A stretch of 64,000 nucleotides of DNA from positions 1,178,001 to 1,242,000 of the forward strand of contig BQMF02000029.1 of the NCBI GenBank assembly GCA_027922465.2, written 5' to 3'. The position numbers and the translations under genes are program-made. The notes beneath the pieces were generated by a model. That model was not told where the DNA came from. It made no database searches and saw nothing but the letters and a program-made list of their open reading frames with translations. This DNA comes from Turritopsis dohrnii (Eukaryota > Cnidaria > Hydrozoa > Anthoathecata > Oceaniidae). Positions 47,283 through 59,519 of the stretch are shown piece after piece. The first letter of the stretch is position 1. Each line of letters opens with the position of its first letter.

Positions 47283-48797
47283 CAGGGCTCCCACAAGTCA
47301 TACATTTCATATATTTCATATATTTTTGTAAAAATGGTGAAAATGTCATATATTATCATATATTTTGAGATTTTTTCATATATTTCATATATTTTCAAAT
47401 CTTTTTCAGTAGCTGAGAGTCAGAATTGGTTTTTATCATCTTTTTTTAATTATTGTTCATATAGGCTGTCCATTAAAAATTTCAATTTGTTCATACAATT
47501 ATCAACTTTGATTGCTTAGTAGATTAAGTTATTACTTAGTAGTATACATATAGTTTTACACAGTATTGACATGCATTTTTCATGAACTTCTCTTCATTTT
47601 ATAGAAAACTTAAAAGGAGTATCGAGTATTGAGCTTTTTACTATTAGCTTTAACAGTTGTATACCTGATTTGTATTTGAGTTTTATAAAAACAGAAGTGT
47701 CTGTTCATGTAACAAGAACTAGTTTCAAATTACGAGGAATTGTTTCTGAGCTTGATTATTTCGGTTGTAGTACAGTGAACTCCTTATAACTCTAACACCC
47801 AAAAGAAATTTGTTTCTAGTTATGTATAGTTTAAGTTATGAAGGCATTCACCCAAATTATGAAGGTTCAAGTTGTAGAGAGTATGTTGTAATGCGACTAG
47901 TGAAAGATCATATAGTTAAAAATGGAGGTTTATTAAAAGTGAAGTGTGATAAATCACTCATAAAATCTTGTCAACATGCAAAAATGAGGTATGATGCTTT
48001 TTTGTCTGCTAAGAGAGAGCTGGGGGAGAAGGAAAGAAAAGAGAAGGAGAAGAGGAAGAACGAAGTAATAGAAAAAAGTAAATTGCAAGATGAGATTGGA
48101 CAACTGGAAAGAAATAAGTCAATCATGAAAGGGATAGAGGTAGCTGACAAATGTGTAGAGGAGGGAAATTCTGATCTTGGTGAAGTGATGAAAAAGAGTA
48201 CCATAAACAGGCAAAAGCTTATAGCCTGCCAAAGCAAAATTAACATGGGATTGAAACGAAAGGCAGTGCTTTCCTCAGAACTCCTAGTGTTAGACAATAA
48301 AAGTAAAGAGAAAAAGAGCAAGCAATAGTTCTTGTTCATCTATTATAACTTGGATTATGTTGAGTATCATTTGTTATGTTCTGGACTTTCTGAAATTGTG
48401 TTGGGTTGTTTTCTTACTATGTTCGTTTGAACTGTAGTTTCTCTTTTCAATTCAGGATATTCGTTCTGAAAAACCAAAAAGATAGTATTATCTGTAGATT
48501 TCTCACTATTCAGGATTTAAAAGTATAAACGTCAATTCATCACTAGAACTTATACACAGAGAATTGCGACATCTTGACCTTAATAAATCAGATTTATTGC
48601 TACTTGTGTTTCTAATTTTGTCAAAAGTCAAAAGTACTAACAGTTTGTATTTGCACAATTACCTCAGGTCTGAAAAACATATATTTTAGCAAAAAATCAT
48701 ATATTTTACCCATTTTTTTCATATATTTCCATATATTTTAGCCGTTTTTGGCCATATATTCATATATATGATAGTCAAAATTTCTGTGGGAGGCCTG
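47283..48797 (+). mobile_element. hAT-like transposon, 1515 bp, carrying an ORF
   Basis: Inverted termini are CAGGGCTCCCACA (left) and CAGGCCTCCCACA (right, read inward). CTCATT flanks both sides directly (47277-47282 and 48798-48803), a probable target-site duplication, although hAT elements normally make 8 bp. Both ends are built of CATATATTT repeats. It interrupts the minus-strand LINE and contains one open frame but no recognisable transposase. Confidence 0.78.
47822..48328 (+). CDS. Lysine-rich coiled-coil protein inside the hAT-like element
   Basis: 168 residues from the ATG at 47822; an upstream TTG in frame is less likely. I do not recognise the family. The N-terminal 60 residues hold HPNYEGSSCREYVVMRLVKD and HIVKNGG, which look like a folded segment. 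From about residue 60 on it is a highly charged, probably coiled-coil stretch (ELGEKERKEKEKRKN), ending in a basic KSKEKKSKQ that could be a nuclear signal. A GTTTCTAG acceptor-like site lies right before the ATG, so this may be the last exon of a longer spliced gene. It has no hAT transposase or zinc-finger residues, but an unbroken frame of this length in AT-rich DNA suggests a real or recently lost gene. Confidence 0.5.
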   Translation: MYSLSYEGIHPNYEGSSCREYVVMRLVKDHIVKNGGLLKVKCDKSLIKSCQHAKMRYDAFLSAKRELGEKERKEKEKRKNEVIEKSKLQDEIGQLERNKSIMKGIEVADKCVEEGNSDLGEVMKKSTINRQKLIACQSKINMGLKRKAVLSSELLVLDNKSKEKKSKQ

Positions 48798-50028
48798 CTC
48801 ATTCTCATAAGATGTTTAATTTCATAAGTTAGCCATGAACTATCTTTACTGCGGATCCTTTTTAACTTGACCAGTGTGTGCTTATTATTGCAGATGTCAA
48901 TAGTGATTTAAATAGGTTCCACGAATCATTAAAGTTTGACAAACATAAACAACTCTCCCAGGGTACACTTCTAACATCCTTTTTTAGCGATTCTTTGTCA
49001 TATTTTGAGAGGTCACGAGCTTTAATTCATCTTTCTGATAGTGCTTTTACAAGATGATGATCACTAAAGGAATTGCAATAAACTAAGTTGCCATCAATGT
49101 TTTGTTTGTCCATAGTAAATATCAAGTCAATAATTGTCCTGCTATCATTCGTAATTCTTGTATGTGTTTTGATGATCTGATGATGTCCAAAAGATTTTAA
49201 TGACATCTTTGATATCCACATGGTCTCTGGGTACACCGTAATCAATATTAAAATCACCATACATTAATGTTTCTTTTTGTTTCGCATTAACGACAGTTAA
49301 CATATTTTCCAAAGGTTGACAAAAATTTCTAGCGATGTATTTTGACGTATCCGGGGGTTTGTATACTGAAGATAGTAGAAACGACTTTGTGTTCTTGTAG
49401 CAGATTTTGCCTCACAAAAATTCCATTTCGTTTTCTATATCTGATCTTCGTATGTACTCAATATCGTCTCGGATGTACATACAAACTCCTCCATAAGGTC
49501 TATTACAACGATCTCTTCTCTCTAACACATACCCCGGAATTTCGAGCTCAGAATCCTTTACAGATGAATCTATGTGTGTTTCAGAGAAAGAAATAACATG
49601 AACACAATTTTCAACAGATGATAAAAACAGCTTTCGATAAATCCCATTAACGTTTTGGTGCAGAAATTTAAAACCTCTCTTTCCAATAAAATCGTTCACT
49701 TCATGGTGTAATGTGGCATTTATAAACTCTGGAATTTTCGGTTTACAAGTTTCACAGTCTAACCGCTCTTGTCCATCGTAATACATCCACACAGCATTTT
49801 AAGTGTAACAACTCTTTACATAAACAGCATTTAACTGCAGACTGCTTTTTATAAATCGTTTGGTTGCAGGTTTTACAAGATAAACCACCCAAACTAACTG
49901 TCACAAGCAGCAACACCATCACCTACGACCACGACACGTCCACACGAAATGGCACCATCTTTGAAAATTCATATTGACATTTTTACTGGTTTATAATGTT
50001 TCTGTTTGTTTCTTAGCTATTATAAAGA

Positions 50029-50466
50029 CAGGGTTTACAGCGTCTAGAAAATCAGGGAAAAAACTATGTTTGACAGAAGTTTCTGGAAAGTCAGGGAATG
50101 TCAGGAAAAAAAGTTTTTGTACTTTTTGGGCCAAGGAAAGTCAGGGGAAAATATTTTAAAATTGTTTATAACACTGTCTATTATTGACTTTGTTCAATGA
50201 TAATTTCATTTACCCAAGCATCTATGAATTTTTTTATTTCAGAGTTAACTAACATAGTACTGTAATATCTTCAATCGTGATTTGAAATTCTCTAACCTGT
50301 AAATTGACATATACCCCTGAATGTGTAATCTTGACTCTGTGGCAGTTTAAGCAGGCAACAAAGTCAGGGAAAACAAGATGTTTTTAGAGAAAAGTCAGGG
50401 AAAATGATATCTCTTTTACTCCTTAAAGTCAGGGAAAATATTTTGGGAAAAGTGCTACGAACCCTG
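50029..50466. mobile_element. Non-autonomous hAT-like element, 438 bp
   Basis: It starts CAGGGTTTACAGC and ends GCTACGAACCCTG, an imperfect inverted pair. Inside are at least six AGTCAGGGAAAA-type direct repeats. AAAGA abuts both ends and may be part of the target duplication. It sits about 100 bases upstream of the TUG start codon, in the presumed promoter or 5' leader. Confidence 0.7.
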
Positions 50467-50564
50467 AAAGAGCCTGCTTTCAGTTGCAATGAGATTTGAA
50501 AATAACATCATCTTCAACTAGCACTTATTTTGTAGTTAATACTTTGAAGTTATGGTTTTCTAAA

Positions 50565-53500
50565 ATGGCAAATTCTGGAAGAACTGTTGAAGTTTTATGT
50601 CCAAATGGAAGACGACAAAAAGTCCCAGTACAACCTGCCATGACAATTCTGCAGGTAAGAAATAAAAAACAAAGATGGCTCTCAGTTACATTAAATCAAC
50701 CTGACTTAAAAGTGAAAGCCATGAATATTTTTTCATTGTCAACCTAGAAATCACTTTTTTGAGAAACATAATTTTTGTTTCAATCTTAACCATGAACATT
50801 CAATGATATTTATACATGTTTCGATAATTTGTTTTGTTCATATGTGGATGCATCAGAAGGGTTTTTTTTATTGCCATAAAGTATTGCTCAATCTGCCACT
50901 GATCAGTTATTTTTTTTATTGTTTTTCAGATTCTCCAAACTGTTTGTCGAAAACAAGGATTCAACGAAAATGAATATGATTTGAAGTAAGTAAAGAGAAA
51001 AGAGAACTCCTTATTGTAGTGTTTTATTGTCATGTGAGATCCACAGCATAGCACATTGTCGTCATGCTATAACTGAGTTTTTTTAATTTTTGACAATTTA
51101 TATGAATCTGATCATTTTGTAAAGGTAGAACGAGCAGAAATACTTAGGGTTTTTTTTTTTCAGGCATACTAAAAAGGTATTACCTGTGGCATCGATGTTA
51201 CGATATCTGAACTTATCTAACAATGCCAAATTGGAGATGGTTAAATGTGTCAAAGAAAGAAAAAATGCAGGTGAGAAGCTTTGTTATTTTCATTCAAAGT
51301 TCAAAGGCAAATTAGCATTTTTCATAACCATCCTGTTAAAAATAATTTTTATACCCTTGGAAATTTGTACTTCATTAAATCCTAAGTAGTCATACCATTT
51401 TAAACTTTTTGTTCTGCTTTTACATAGCTTTCACGACAACTTTTTTTAAAAATTAATTGAGAGGATCAATGGTATAACTTACCATGGCTAATTTTATTCT
51501 CTTATTTATTTCTTAATATTTCTAAATTTCAATTTCAAATGTACACATTTCTTTACTTACAGCTGCCAAGGTTACCGTAGCATTGCAACTGGAAGATGGA
51601 TCAAGATTGCAAGAAGAATTTAATTCAACAGTCACTTTGAAAGATATGCTGATGCAATTTCAAAGTAACAAGTATAATAAATACTTACTTACATTCCTGA
51701 CTCTATTTTTTACTCCATTGTGATCATGGAACAAATAAGTCACAGACGTAACAAGGAGTTTGAAGACTGGGGCTTGACATTCCCTTCATCTTCCCTTGTT
51801 AAAGCAAGAATGACAGTTTCTCTGTGTTTTTCTTCGGAGTGACTAACAGCCTGTTAAGTATGAAAATGATCTTCTGTGACCCGTGTGATATTGTCTGTGA
51901 ACCATTGTGAACCATTGGTTTTAATATAAACAGTTTTCATGTTTGTATAGTGAATCTAAAGTACTGTTAACTCCTGGCGCAGTTTGTGTCTACATGCGCA
52001 ATGAAGTAAGTATATATATTGTCAACTATTTCCATACGATTTTCTATTCTGAAAAAAAACATTTTCCATCTTGATTGTTTTCGTAGGTGTTAAAAGGGCC
52101 ACACATAGACCACATGGTTTCTTTTTATGTTTATATTTTTCTTATCACTCAGCATTTCTACATCTTTGAAATTAAATTATTAAGTTGAATACTAATTACA
52201 TACAGTTACATGTTCCAAAGAAAACTAAACAAAAACATATATGGTACAAAATGGTAGTAACACTCCAGAACCATAAACAAACCAGATAATTACTCACTGT
52301 TTCATCTGAATTTCTGCTTGAAAGGTTGTTAGCCTAAGTTAACTAAACTAAACTGACTTTTTTTTATATAAGTTTTCGGTTTCACTGTTATTGTAGTAAA
52401 ATCAAACCAGGAAGATTAACCGATTATCAGATTATTTTAAGTTGGGTCTGCAAAGTTGCCTTCATTGAGCTAACATCAAAAAGAGCTTTTATTATGCTTT
52501 TGATGTTGTTGAATTTGAAACTTTAAGAAAAACATGAAAGCTATTATTTAATTCAAGTTATTAATTTTCCCTGCTGACTTTTGCTCTTGCCATTAATGCA
52601 AAATAACTAAAAGTGCCCGTTTAAGGTTGCTGTAATGTTTTTTTCTTAATTTGTTAGTACAAAGGAACTAGTACACTGAACTCAACATCGTTACAATCCA
52701 TGGGTATCACTTCCGGGAGAGCAGCTATTCGGTAATATAGGTTTTAACTTTATGTTAAGGACCAAAGATTGGATAATGTTATACAATTCAGAAGCCAATA
52801 TGTGTTAAGTAATCTATGTTGTTATTTCACCTCAGGCTGATAATTCAAGAAGGCTGTGAAGAGGAAGAAACCTCTGTTTGTGTCAGCCAAGAAATTAAAG
52901 ACCACCCATTTAGTACTGTAGACCCATCTATTACTGAAGGTAAATCAATCATTAAAACACTCCATATTGTTTTGATAACAAACTGTAGAAGATTACTTTA
53001 AGTTGAAACAGCAAGGAATGTCAGACAACTATATTTTAATTAACAGAACAGTCTTTAAGGATGGATTAAATCAATAGAACTTGTTTTATGTTATTATCTT
53101 GTCACATTCTTAATTGTGAAAAAACAAAAACGACATCAATAAGAATTTGTTAAGTATAAGTATTTAATGATTGGTTTCTATGAACACTGCATGTTTCTGC
53201 ATGTTCTCTTTTGCAATGAAAGACAATTCTATGCTAATAAAAAATCTGCTTTGACTTGGGTAATTGGGTATCGCTATGGACTTGCAGGTTCCTTGAACAA
53301 CAACAAGGAAAATCACACAACATGAAAATTAAGATAATGTTCTGAGAAATTTCTCAGAATAGGAGATAAAGCATTATAGTTATGCACCAAAATGAGGCTA
53401 TAGTTGTTGCTTATAACATTTCACCACATAAGATTATTATGAAATTTCTACTGCTAGTTTTTTCATAATTTTATAAGTTTATTATTGTTTATTATTATTA

Positions 53501-56500
53501 TTATTGTTCCTTTTAGAACCAAACTTAAAGAAACAAAAACTCGACAGTGTTGTTGCTTCGACTTCATCATCTGATTCCTCCTCCACTATACCTTCTTGTT
53601 CTGTTTTCCGCGCTCCTCCTCAGCAACTGTTTCCAGATGATGTCTTAACAAAGCCACCTGAACTATTGGCGGACCTTCCACAAGTTACAGAAGTGTTGCA
53701 GGCTTCATCAAATGAAGAATCAGTTAATGAATTTGCAAATTTCAAGGTAATAGTTTTCCCTTTTCCCAGCATGATTCTGCAAAAATTGCATTTCTTCAAA
53801 GATAACACCAAGTGATTGTTCATTGTTGATGGGAAGTTAAGCCTGAGTAACTGACAAGTTAAGCCTGAGTAATTTTGGAACCAGTCAACATTCATTGTCT
53901 ATTGTGAGGTGTTTGATGCAACAGATATTTTTGTAAATTGAAGAATAAGGTTCTACATTCCATCGGCTAACTCAGTGTGCAAAATCTTCAAAACGCCACT
54001 GCAATGAAGAGCATTTTAATACAAATAGTGTGTATATAGAAATGCACTTCTTTACAGTGATTTTTCAAGCAAATTTTTTCCCACTGGCCAGATACAGATA
54101 ACATTGATCATAGAAGAAAGATGAAAGAAATACAACAAGATGCCCTTACGGGCAAAAAGATTTCTGCAAAATCTGTTGAAGCATGAAAAATGAAAAATGT
54201 TACGACATTTATGAAATTCGACAAAAAATGCTACACGATCTAAGTGGGCTCGAACCACCAAAATCGAAATATTTTATGACATATTTAGAAATTCGAAAAA
54301 AAACTTCACAACCTACGTGGGGTCGAACCACCGACCCTTCGGGTAAGAGTTGACTGTACTAACCAACTGTGCCACGGAAGCCTGAACGTCAATATAGATA
54401 TAAATAATATATACCACTTTCGACAAAACGTTGAGAACTTCTTTTTAGTTAGAAAAGAATGATCACAGTCCAAGATAATTATAAGTTTCTTCTATATATT
54501 TTCTGTTTTCACCATTCTTTAAAATCCATTTAATATTGAGCAAAGAAACTTGAGTAAATTTTTCGTTGACATGCAATGCACGGTGCTTTGGTTTCATGTA
54601 AATGCACGCACGAAATTTCAAAAAAACGCTAGGACAGTAAGAAAAAAAGGAAGAAGAAAAAAAAACGAAAGCCGGTTGTAATAGCTTTCTTGCTTTCGCA
54701 GAAATCTAACTACAGAATCTTTCACAAGTTATTAAATGTAGCATTCTACTGCGTTCTGTGATTTTGTTATTATGTTCTTTCCAAGTCTTTTCAAAACTTT
54801 TCTGATTTCTTTCATAGAACTTCTTTCTGTATAAGGAATATTCTTTTTTAATGTTGATAACTTACGATTTTGTTCAGTAAAAAAACTGTACTTTCTCATC
54901 ATTACATTCAGTTTCCAGAAAGTAAACCATCCAACTTGGAAAAGGATGATGAAGACGATTTGGCTATAAACCCTAAACTAATGTAAGTTTTGATCACTTT
55001 GTGTGTGATCTTTTTAACTGTGTATAAAATTGAGTTTTGTTATGTTAAGGTTTCGATTTCCATGTAAATCACAAAACTGAACAGCTTTAAATTTTCAAAG
55101 GATTTATATTTCCACTTTCTGTTTTGTTTATATCCTTATAAGGTCCATGTTAAGAATAGGTCATATTTTGGTAATTGTGATAGACTTGAAAGTTAGCCTA
55201 AAACAATTCTCTCTAGGGCTTATTCGGAAATTGTTCTAGCCATGAGCTTTAGTTTTCTTTTCTTTCACCTTAAAATTTCACCTTAAAGAACTTGTTCGAA
55301 TTTTTCTATTTCAGAAAACTTGAAGTAAAACTCTCATTAGCTTGTGACAGACAACCTATTGCTTACAGACTAGTTGACAGCAGTTCTGGTAAACGTTCAC
55401 TTTCAAGCGGTGAAGGTAAACCATTGGAATCTTCCAGCATGCTGTTGTTGTTGGGATAACTTGCTATATTTGTTCTATATAAAAGTTAAAAAGTGAAATT
55501 AGTGTCACCCTCCAATGAGTGCCATTACTATTAGCAAAGAACCAATTTCTATTTCAATCTACTTCTTTTTTGAAAATTCTGTTCAGAATGGTGGCAAAAA
55601 TAAAACTAGTGATCTAGATTGTGCTGTGATGAAATTACAGAAACGGAAGCATACAACCTCCTACCCCAGAGCATTTTTGCTAAACAATTGGCCATTCCAA
55701 TAATTCATCTTTTTGACATATATACTACAAAAACTACTTAATGAAAGAATATCATTAAAAATTCCTCCATGGATCATTATAAAGCAAACAAAAACAGACA
55801 TTCTTACAACTATTTAGTTAATTATAATTATAGCATTGCATTGTGGTACTTGTAGTAGGCATTAGGGAGATAACTGAAGCATGGGAGTAGCTAATTGTTG
55901 CTTCAAGAATTCTTTAGTTGAAAAAAGTGGATTGAATCTCATTTAACAGAATTTTCTTAAGTCAGTGGCAAGGTCCTAAAATTTGACCAAAAATAGAAAT
56001 CCACATTAAAATAATTTAACCCTATGCAGTATTGCTTAAACCGTTCTACTTGAGCAGTTGATTAAATTCTCTCCTTTAGATGTTGATGACAGTTTTTTCC
56101 AAGTTACCTTGGATGACCTCCGAAATCGTATGCATGACCTCAAATCTAGGTACGAATCTCAATTATTAGAAATGAGATAAAAGTACACCCACGTATATTG
56201 TACATGTTTCCCAAACTTTAAAACTAGTATTTTATAAAAGCCTTCATCGAAGGCTAATGATTGAACGATTTGCAATCGATTCATGATTTAGTCTGACATG
56301 AGGGGTTTGAATAAATGACTTCTATTTCCACCATAATGTTCTTCATAAAGTTGTGTAGGTTATTGGTTTGTTATCTTTTCTGTTCTTTATTGCCATCGTC
56401 TCCAACCTGTCACACTAGGATGAATACCGAAGACTTGCTGTTAACACAGACTAGTAGACATCGAAAAGAATTGGAAAAGGTTGCACACTTTGATAAGGTG

Positions 56501-59500
56501 ACTAAGTTTGTTTGAGTGAATGGGATTTCACCTTCAGCGCCATTTTACGAAATTGCGTGACGTCATCACAAACTAAATTCATCAGTTTCGTCACACTTTC
56601 GATTTTAACAGGCATTCATCAGTTTCGTCACACTTTCGATTTTAACAGGCATTGCCTCCTTTCAAGTGAAAGAAATGTCAGCGACGTTTAATTTGTGAAA
56701 TAACTTTTGTAAAAAAGTTCACTATCTCATTGTGTTGCAAGCAACAACCTCGTTGCCATGTCGATTTGGAATGTAGGCATTATCTACCTCAAGTGACGTA
56801 ATCAATAAGAAAATCTAGTTAAAATGGCGTACAAGTACTGGTTTTTTTCTTAGATTCCGATAAGATTTCAGTTTCCCGATATGAGGATATTACAAGCGTT
56901 CTTTCGACCGCTGGAAACAGGTAAACATACGAACTAGTTGAACCAATATGACATTCTAGTGGATAACAAACGAGAAAATGTTATGTCACGAACTTTATAG
57001 AAGCTTCTATGCCTCTTCTATGATGTCATAGCAGTGATTTCTTCGTTCAGTGACATAATTTTATGAAACTCGAACACTCGATTTCTCGAACTCCTCGATA
57101 CCTCGAACTTTTTCATCGGTCCGTAAACATGTTAATCAGTATACTTCCAATCAATTTCAACTCTCCGTAACCCGGACTCTCGATAGCTGGAACATTTTTC
57201 CTGGTCCCATAAGAGTTCGAGTTTTCGAAAGTCGACTGTACAATGTATTTGTTTTATTGTTGGGAAAACTTTAAAATTTAAAAATTTCTTTAATTAGATC
57301 GAATTTACCGTCATTCTACTTGTTTTAGTGTCGAGTCTGAAAGAATTCCTACGAGATCACATTTCAAAGGACATACGAAAATTTGAGTTGTGTGAGTAAC
57401 TCGTCGTTAATATTACACGCTTTTATTTTCTGTTGCAATTTCAGAACCCCAAATCTTAACCAATCCCTTTCTTTTATTTTTTTAGTTACTGCACCGCCTA
57501 AAGTAGTTCTGAAAGATAATCAACAAACATTATACAAAGTGAGTTGTTCAACGACCACCTGAAATGCGAGTGTGTTCATCTAACAACTTGATAGCATCAA
57601 ACTTCTCGGTTAAAAGCTTCTTAAAATAGTCTGAAAGAACGAGGCATAGTCTGAACTTTACTCTCACTCGAACCTTTCATAAGGTTTACACCATGAAGTT
57701 TTGATGCTTTCAAACTGTTAGATAAACTATATGATAGCGCATGCGCAGAGCTCAGTCAAAATATATGGAGTTGAGTCCTTAAGGTTAGAAAAACATGCAA
57801 GTAATTTTAACGTCGCTTAAAACTGAAAAGGAATGTTGTAAGATGGAACTCCTCCACTTTGTTTTGACTGACCCTGAATACGACTATGCAGGCGGAGCAC
57901 ACCTGAATTCGTCTTTTTGTCATATGCGAGCTTGGCACAGGCCTCGTTTTGATGTGTGATTTACAACGCAAAACCTAACTTTTGAACAAAATGAATTCGC
58001 AATCCATCACCAACTAAAGTCATCACTCATCGACAGCTCTTTATCGTAGGGAATATTAGAAATTAGTACGGGCCTAAACTAGTCTTATGTTGATATATAT
58101 TCGTTTTGTTTAGGCTTGTCTATTTCCTGCAGCGCTTGTCTATGTTTCAACCCACAAAAAATATGGTAAGTGACACTTACACTTGTGATCCTCTCCACTT
58201 CTGCTGTTTTTGAAGGTCTTCTCTTTTTAATATTCTAACGTCGTTAAGACATTTCTATGGCCTCCATAGAACTTCCGTTAATTTTGTTTCCTTGATCTTT
58301 TTCAACAAGGAAGCTTATTAGCTAACAGTTTTACATGAGTGATTTCTCATAGCAATGTACCTGAAGAAAGAATTCGAGGAAAATTTGAAAACAGTGGATG
58401 AAGCCGAAAATGTTCTGCAAACTCAACTAGGCAGGTGAGTCTTTTGATAATAAGCTAAGTATTCATGGCAAATGAGCCTCGTATTCATGTCATTTTCGTC
58501 AGCAGATAATTTTACGTTGAATGGTGAACAGCGTTAATTCAAGACAATCAATACAATACCACTTTTATTTGATAAAAATGAGCCTCTGGAAATTTACCGG
58601 GCTGTAGCTCTTATACGAACAGATGTAGTATATTTGCCGAGCTTTAGCTATCATGTGAAGAGATGTAGTATATTTGCCGGGCTGTAGCTATCATATGAAC
58701 AGATGTAGTATATTTGCTGGGCTGAAGCTATCATTATGAACAGATGTAGTATATTTGCTGGGCTGTAGCTATCATATGAACAGATGTAGTATATTTGCTG
58801 GGCTGAAGCTATCATATGAACAGATGTAGTATATTTGCTGGGCTGAAGCTATCATATGAACAGATGTAATATATTTTAATGGAATACGCACTCACTTAAT
58901 GAAGATTCAACTAAAGCGGTCAATCAGTTTTCGTATCATGTTCTCAAGAACACGAATGTATCAGTGACGTAATCGAGTCTAATAAAAATGTTGAAGGAGT
59001 GACGGGGGACTTTTCGGGAAGAATTGGGTCTAAAATGCTTTTTAAGTGAGCTATCATTGGTTGATATAGATTGATGTTACTTGAAGATCAAATTAAAGAT
59101 AAACATTTTGTTTACTTTAAAAAATTTTAGAACCCTAAAGCCCACATGGTGTAGTTGGGAGTTTTCTCTGAGAGGTTTTGATGATGTTCAGAAATTGTTT
59201 AGTCATACTGCGAATAGTTGGCAAATAAGAAGAAAATTCGTTGTGAAGGAGTGCATTTCTATAGAAATATACACCTTATTTCCATAAAAATGCTCTTCAT
59301 CGCAGTGATTTTTTGACGATTTTGCCCACTGATTCTCACTTTGAAACGTTAATCATTTTTAGATCGACAACAACAACGTCTAAGAAGACGGCAACCGATG
59401 CAACGTCACGTTCATCAACGACAGTGTCGACAACTCCTTTTCGCTCTCCTCCAGCAACGTCATCTCAAACGAATAGAAGTTCCGGAAAAGTTCCGAAATG

Positions 59501-59519
59501 GTTCAAGACTGCAAGGTGA
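50565..59519 (+). CDS. ASPSCR1: TUG / ASPSCR1 (tether containing UBX domain), complete, 18 exons
   Basis: TUG tethers GLUT4 vesicles and binds p97/VCP in vertebrates. Exons: 50565-50654, 50930-50985, 51164-51270, 51563-51671, 51951-52005, 52658-52731, 52836-52939, 53517-53746, 54912-54982, 55315-55415, 56080-56149, 56419-56497, 56854-56920, 57329-57391, 57486-57538, 58114-58165, 58353-58434, 59363-59519. Phases agree, 1620 bp, 539 aa (human about 550). Residues 1-80 form the first ubiquitin-like domain (VEVLCPNGRRQKVPV, LNLSNNAKLEMV) and about 85-185 the second (VALQLEDGSRLQEEF, CVYMRNE). A Ser-rich linker follows, then the VTLDDLRNRMHDLKS helix and the UBX domain at about 383-455 (IRFQFPDMRILQAFFRPLET; TAPPKVVL where canonical UBX domains have FPR; CLFPAALVYV). 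The conserved C-terminus is GKVPKWFKTAR. Exon 10 has a second in-phase donor at 55389, so a form nine residues shorter is possible. AATAAA at 60477 is a candidate poly(A) signal. Confidence 0.96.
53973..54086 (-). mobile_element. MITE family A, copy 4
   Basis: Reverse-orientation copy: CAGTGTGCAAAATCTTC, GCAATGAAGAGCATTTTAAT, AAATGCACTTCTTTACAGTG, and TTCCCACTG at the end. It lies in a TUG intron directly before the tRNA-Lys-like SINE. Confidence 0.85.
54309..54384 (-). mobile_element. tRNA-Lys-like SINE head / tRNA pseudogene
   Basis: On the minus strand: A box TGGCACAGTTGGTTAGTAC, a CTCTTA anticodon-loop-like segment as in Lys tRNA, and B box GGTGGTTCGACCCC. The acceptor stem pairs badly and there is no clean gene boundary. 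A second B-box-like GTGGGCTCGAACCACC occurs about 80 bases away at about 54246, which favours a SINE or tandem tRNA-derived repeat over a working gene. Confidence 0.6.
56577..56650. repeat. Two-copy tandem repeat, 37-bp unit
   Basis: ATTCATCAGTTTCGTCACAC at 56577 recurs exactly at 56614, in a TUG intron. Confidence 0.9.
57577..57724. mobile_element. MITE family C
   Basis: TCTAACAACTTGATAGCATC at the left is mirrored by GATGCTTTCAAACTGTTAGA at the right. It contains AAGGTTTACACC, also present in the copy at 61880-62040. It lies in the TUG intron between exons 15 and 16. Confidence 0.75.
58591..58875. repeat. Minisatellite, 40-bp unit, about 7 copies
   Basis: Units of ATGAACAGATGTAGTATATT followed by TGCTGGGCTGAAGCTATCAT (with GTAGCT variants) repeat through the TUG intron before the last exon. 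Confidence 0.95.
59219..59331 (+). mobile_element. MITE family A, copy 5
   Basis: GGCAAATAAGAAG, GTGAAGGAGTGCATTTCTAT, ATGCTCTTCATCGCAGTG and GATTTTGCCCACT are in the usual order. It ends 31 bases before the last TUG exon. Confidence 0.85.

Larger units (their letters stand above)
45860..49960 (-). pseudogene. CR1/L2-like LINE with zinc finger, endonuclease and broken reverse transcriptase
   Basis: Minus-strand reading from 5' to 3'. A PHD-like zinc finger comes first (CKTCNQ, CCLCKELLHLKC, about 49770-49900), then a one-base frameshift. An apurinic-type endonuclease follows (FKFLHQNVNGIYRKL, FSETHIDSSV, PYGGVCMYIRDDIEY, 49412-49720) with its final SDHHLV near 49050. A reverse transcriptase start covers 46042-46760 (IDNYRPI, ELQYGFRKKRSTKGA, MDLKKAFDSVSHSCLL). 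At SDYLFRHSQ the frame jumps to LILDYCSQLWSP, so the segment with the catalytic Asp-Asp pair is deleted without loss of frame. A separate hAT-like element splits the copy at 47283-48797. The element cannot be active. Confidence 0.85.

Noticed and set aside
54309..54384. Functional tRNA-Lys gene
   Set aside because: The A and B boxes and a CTCTTA loop are present, but the acceptor stem is badly paired and a related repeat lies alongside. Better read as a SINE head or pseudogene.
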